A stretch of DNA of 15,231 nucleotides, from positions 1-15,231 of the forward strand of contig JAYWHK010000007.1 in NCBI GenBank assembly GCA_043777755.1, written 5' to 3'. Made by a program: the position numbers and the translations under genes. Positions 12,623 through 15,231 of this stretch are shown here, piece after piece (positions within the stretch are counted from its first letter, which is position 1; every line of letters starts with the position of its first letter). The notes below the pieces were generated by a model. That model did no database searches. It had not been told where the DNA came from and saw nothing but the letters and a program-made list of their open reading frames with translations. Source of the DNA: CANHEE01 sp043777755 (GTDB taxonomy: Bacteria; Bacteroidota; Bacteroidia; Chitinophagales; Saprospiraceae).

Positions 12623-15055
12623 CTATATAAGATTTTTAATATCAATATCAGCGGCTTCTAAATTTGCTCTTACAGATGTTTTGGCATAAACTGATTTTTT
12701 CATTTTATCTCCAATTAGGTTTTGTACTTCTAATGGTGGTAAAATAACTTTAATTTTTTTCAAATCAGAAGAACGAATACTTTGTAATATTGAACCACTG
12801 GCAATACGTTCTAATTGTAATTGTCCAAATGCTGAATTTAAAAATGCAACTAAATAATATTGATTTACGCTACCTAAATCAACATGGATATTAATTAAAA
12901 AGCCTGATGCAACTGCCCCTACTAAATCAGGTGGAATATTAGAACAAACGCCTGCATTTCCAGCTCTTGTCATTACGATAGTTGCTTCGGAAACTGTATT
13001 TTTGATTACATCTCGGTTAGTTACCAAGTCATAATTAATATATTTTAAATTTTCAAAATCAATCCCTTCTTTTGTAATACTTTTCACCAAAATATACGGA
13101 ATACCTTGTTTCTTTTCAACGTAGATAGATGAGCCTTCAATATTTGCACCATTATGAACCGTCTTTAAAATACTTCCAAGATCAACAATAGGATAGCGGC
13201 TTTTTGCCATTTCAGCCAAATTATTCACATATATTTGCAAATATCGTTTTGCAATAAAACTTTTCTCTAAAAATTGATGGTTAATAAAAAAATTATTCTC
13301 GTCATGTTGCTTATTGTTAAACATCAAGGCTACATTTGGAATATCATCTTTGTGTGTTGCACGTCCTTTTTTATCATGCCCACAATATTGATTGAATGAT
13401 ATGAATAAATCTTCATTAGCAATATTTTTTCCTTTTTGTATGAACAAAACACTTGTTTTTATCGTCACATTTGGGCTAAATGTTTCAAAAGGTAAATCTA
13501 CAATAGCAAATAAATTTCCTCTTTTCAATATATAATCTCTTAAATATTCTTCTTGTTCGTTGCCAAGAATACCATTTGGCAAAACCATTGCCATCTTGCC
13601 TCCGTCTTTTAATAAATCCAAACAACGTTCTATAAATAATACTTGTGGTTCTTCCCTTTCTTTGAGCTGATTGGTTTTTTCCCAACTATTTGTTTTATCA
13701 TTAAATTTCCATTTGTAGCCAAAATTATATTGCCTTAATTTTTCTTCACCAACAACTGGTATTTTTGCGCCAAAAGGTGGATTTGTCAATAAAATATCGT
13801 AAGTTCCTAATTCAATTTTTTGCTGTGTTTCTATTTTCCAATTACTAGGCAATTCCAAACTATCTTCACAAAAAATACCTGTTGTTCCGTCACCAACAAG
13901 GTTCATATAGGCTTTTGCCACTTTACTCAAAAAGTAATCTTTATCAATACCCCTAAGGTTTTTGGTTGCTATTTCAATTTTTCTTTTTTCTATATCTTTT
14001 TCTTTCCAGCCTAATTTCTTATATTTTGCATCTGCTTTATCCCAAACTGCTTTTAAAGCGTCTATCAAAAAACCGCCACTACCACAAGCAGGATCAATAA
14101 TTTTATCTGTTTCTTGCGGATTAAGCATATCAACAACCATTTTCACGACATTGCGAGGTGTAAAAAATTGTCCTTGTCCACCTTTTAAAGCGTGTCCTAT
14201 AAATGTTTCAAATGCATCTGCAACTACATCTCGCTCGCTATTCATTAAGGAGTAGTTTTGTAATTCTCCAACAACATAGACAATAGAATTAGTATCTAAA
14301 CTAATTCTATCTTCATCATCAATAACCTCTGGAACGTTAGTTTTTACCTCTTTAAATAAATCTAAAATTCGGGTTTCAACGTCTTTGGGTTTTTCATCTA
14401 CACCCGCTCGAAATTTTACAATTTGGTCAGGTGCAGTATATTTTTCATCGTATAACTTACAGAAAATCAAGTTAATGAGTTGTTGTGCCAAGACTTCATC
14501 TCTTGTTGCTCCAACAGTATTTGCCGCTAAATAATTACGAATAGACTTAAAAATTGCTTTTAAGTTATGTGTTGCTTTTAAATCTTGGCGTGTAAATTTT
14601 CCAATATCTTCAATACGCTGTCCAAAGACTGGAATATTGGGAATTGGTGTAAAAACAATTTGCCCATTGGGTTTAACAAATTTTCTTATAAAAATTCGCT
14701 CTTCTCCATTAAACCAAACACCTAGATAAGCATTTGAAAGCGTTAAATAATTTTCAAGTTGTGTCCTTCCGTCCTTACTATTTTTCTTTTTACATTCTAC
14801 GACTATAAAAACATCATTTTCTAATTTTTTATCATTATTAAAAACAGCAATATCAACAGGATATTCTTTTTTATTATCAGAAGGACGTACTTTTACACGA
14901 AACTGCGGATGAGTTTGTATATTCTCTTTGGGGTAACCGTAGTCCTCCACTAATTGCTTTGCAAACACTTGAACAGCATCAACTTCTTCGGGTGTTGCTT
15001 TTATTTCTAAACCTGAGATAAAATCGATCAATGTATTTTCTGAATTCTTTGCCAT
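12623..15055 (-). CDS. Single-chain restriction-modification protein: PD-(D/E)XK nuclease, N6-adenine methyltransferase and HsdS-like target recognition
   Basis: 810 aa with three parts. Residues about 35-150 match an HsdR N-terminal type nuclease: PVDIAVF (Asp68), VVECKKK (Glu87-x-Lys89) and QLENY (Q99, Y103), the PD-(D/E)XK set plus QxxxY found in type I enzymes. Residues about 165-560 are HsdM-like: helical lead-in, GQFFTPRNVV at 295-304, SAM motif DPACGSGGF at 321-329, and catalytic NPPF at 425-428 of N6-adenine methylases. Residues about 620-790 resemble one HsdS half: a target recognition domain with IPYILVKS and ATIVMTRAGNAG, then GSILQSIRSSDLKKIKVILPPLEVQ, the typical HsdS segment, and a terminal helix. 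No helicase domain, and no separate hsdR or hsdS, is in the window. A type IIG-like self-contained enzyme is the best reading; a methyltransferase whose nuclease has lost activity is the alternative. Own promoter; no sign of truncation. Confidence 0.88.
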   Translation of the reverse strand: MAKNSENTLIDFISGLEIKATPEEVDAVQVFAKQLVEDYGYPKENIQTHPQFRVKVRPSDNKKEYPVDIAVFNNDKKLENDVFIVVECKKKNSKDGRTQLENYLTLSNAYLGVWFNGEERIFIRKFVKPNGQIVFTPIPNIPVFGQRIEDIGKFTRQDLKATHNLKAIFKSIRNYLAANTVGATRDEVLAQQLINLIFCKLYDEKYTAPDQIVKFRAGVDEKPKDVETRILDLFKEVKTNVPEVIDDEDRISLDTNSIVYVVGELQNYSLMNSERDVVADAFETFIGHALKGGQGQFFTPRNVVKMVVDMLNPQETDKIIDPACGSGGFLIDALKAVWDKADAKYKKLGWKEKDIEKRKIEIATKNLRGIDKDYFLSKVAKAYMNLVGDGTTGIFCEDSLELPSNWKIETQQKIELGTYDILLTNPPFGAKIPVVGEEKLRQYNFGYKWKFNDKTNSWEKTNQLKEREEPQVLFIERCLDLLKDGGKMAMVLPNGILGNEQEEYLRDYILKRGNLFAIVDLPFETFSPNVTIKTSVLFIQKGKNIANEDLFISFNQYCGHDKKGRATHKDDIPNVALMFNNKQHDENNFFINHQFLEKSFIAKRYLQIYVNNLAEMAKSRYPIVDLGSILKTVHNGANIEGSSIYVEKKQGIPYILVKSITKEGIDFENLKYINYDLVTNRDVIKNTVSEATIVMTRAGNAGVCSNIPPDLVGAVASGFLINIHVDLGSVNQYYLVAFLNSAFGQLQLERIASGSILQSIRSSDLKKIKVILPPLEVQNLIGDKMKKSVYAKTSVRANLEAADIDIKNLI

Positions 15056-15072
15056 ATTTTAGTGATTTTTTG

Positions 15073-15080
15073 CAAAGGTA
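15073..15080 (-). promoter_or_regulatory. Promoter -7 box of the RM fusion gene
   Basis: Minus strand TACCTTTG (15080 to 15073), 17 bases from the ATG at 15055, giving a very short leader. No TTG lies at the usual distance upstream, so the -33 element is weak or absent. Confidence 0.5.
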
Positions 15081-15136
15081 AAAATAAAACTTACTATTGC
15101 GTAATTTTATCAACTTTTTGTTTAATTTTCATACAA

Positions 15137-15231
15137 CTATTCATTATACGTATCTGGCAAATCATTTTCGTACAAAACGACATCGCCAGCCGTCGTAATT
15201 CCTCGAAGGTGCGCAATGGCATCGTTTAAGT
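15137..15231 (-). CDS. C-terminal fragment, possibly a Mur ligase (MurF-like)
   Basis: The minus strand is open from the right edge to a TAG stop at 15137-15139, giving 30 residues that end GDVVLYENDLPDTYNE. The ENDLPD motif near the C-terminus reminds me of a subgroup of Mur ligase family (UDP-MurNAc-pentapeptide synthetase-like) proteins, but 30 residues are too few to be sure. The stop lies about 80 bases before the start of the RM fusion gene on the same strand, with a promoter box between them. Confidence 0.45.
   Translation of the reverse strand, partial: LNDAIAHLRGITTAGDVVLYENDLPDTYNE

Noticed and set aside
12623..15055. BREX PglX or an ordinary type I HsdM.
   Set aside because: It has an N-terminal nuclease domain and a C-terminal HsdS-like region in the same chain, and no brx, pgl, hsdR or hsdS genes adjoin it in the window.

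Overview
The window looks like a chromosomal segment of a low-GC Bacteroidota bacterium. Four observations point that way: a large secreted protein with a type IX secretion (T9SS) C-terminal sorting domain, an MbnP-like lipoprotein, recurrent TAnnTTTG -7 boxes (often with TTG about 18-21 nt upstream) in front of genes, and abundant AT-rich intergenic repeats. I see no tRNA, rRNA, CRISPR array, transposase or phage gene.

Layout. 1-117 is the 3' end of an unknown membrane protein (+). It converges on a bidirectional terminator with a 1073-aa T9SS-exported Asp-box propeller protein (202-3423, -). Next is an MbnP-like lipoprotein (3688-4443, -) flanked on both sides by copies of the same intergenic repeat. 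4444-5168 is a 725-bp non-coding stretch with back-to-back promoter-like boxes and a long nested inverted repeat. 5169-7132 (+) is a translationally coupled pair: ribF (riboflavin kinase/FAD synthetase) and a family 2 glycosyltransferase. Two near-perfect palindromes and a shared terminator follow. On the minus strand come rplY (L25/Ctc), a DUF1015 protein and nadB (L-aspartate oxidase, an FAD enzyme). nadB and rbfA are divergent, each with a good promoter. rbfA is followed by a MoxR-type AAA+ ATPase (+). A bidirectional terminator separates this from an 810-aa single-chain nuclease-methyltransferase-specificity protein (12623-15055, -). The right edge holds the last 30 codons of another minus-strand gene, possibly a Mur ligase.

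Most genes are housekeeping: flavin cofactor synthesis, NAD synthesis, ribosome structure and assembly. The accessory content is the T9SS protein, the MbnP-like protein and the restriction-modification fusion.

The most unusual signal is a family of intergenic palindromes sharing the core TAGCGTTGGC...GCCAACGCTA. At two unrelated genes (glycosyltransferase and nadB) the TAG stop codon lies exactly at the edge of the element. A second signal is the roughly 300-bp nested inverted repeat in the probable ribF leader, whose inner arm has two mutually exclusive pairing partners. Both repeat families extend neighbouring reading frames and would mislead start calling, so I moved the starts of ribF (to 5169) and the DUF1015 gene (to 9099).
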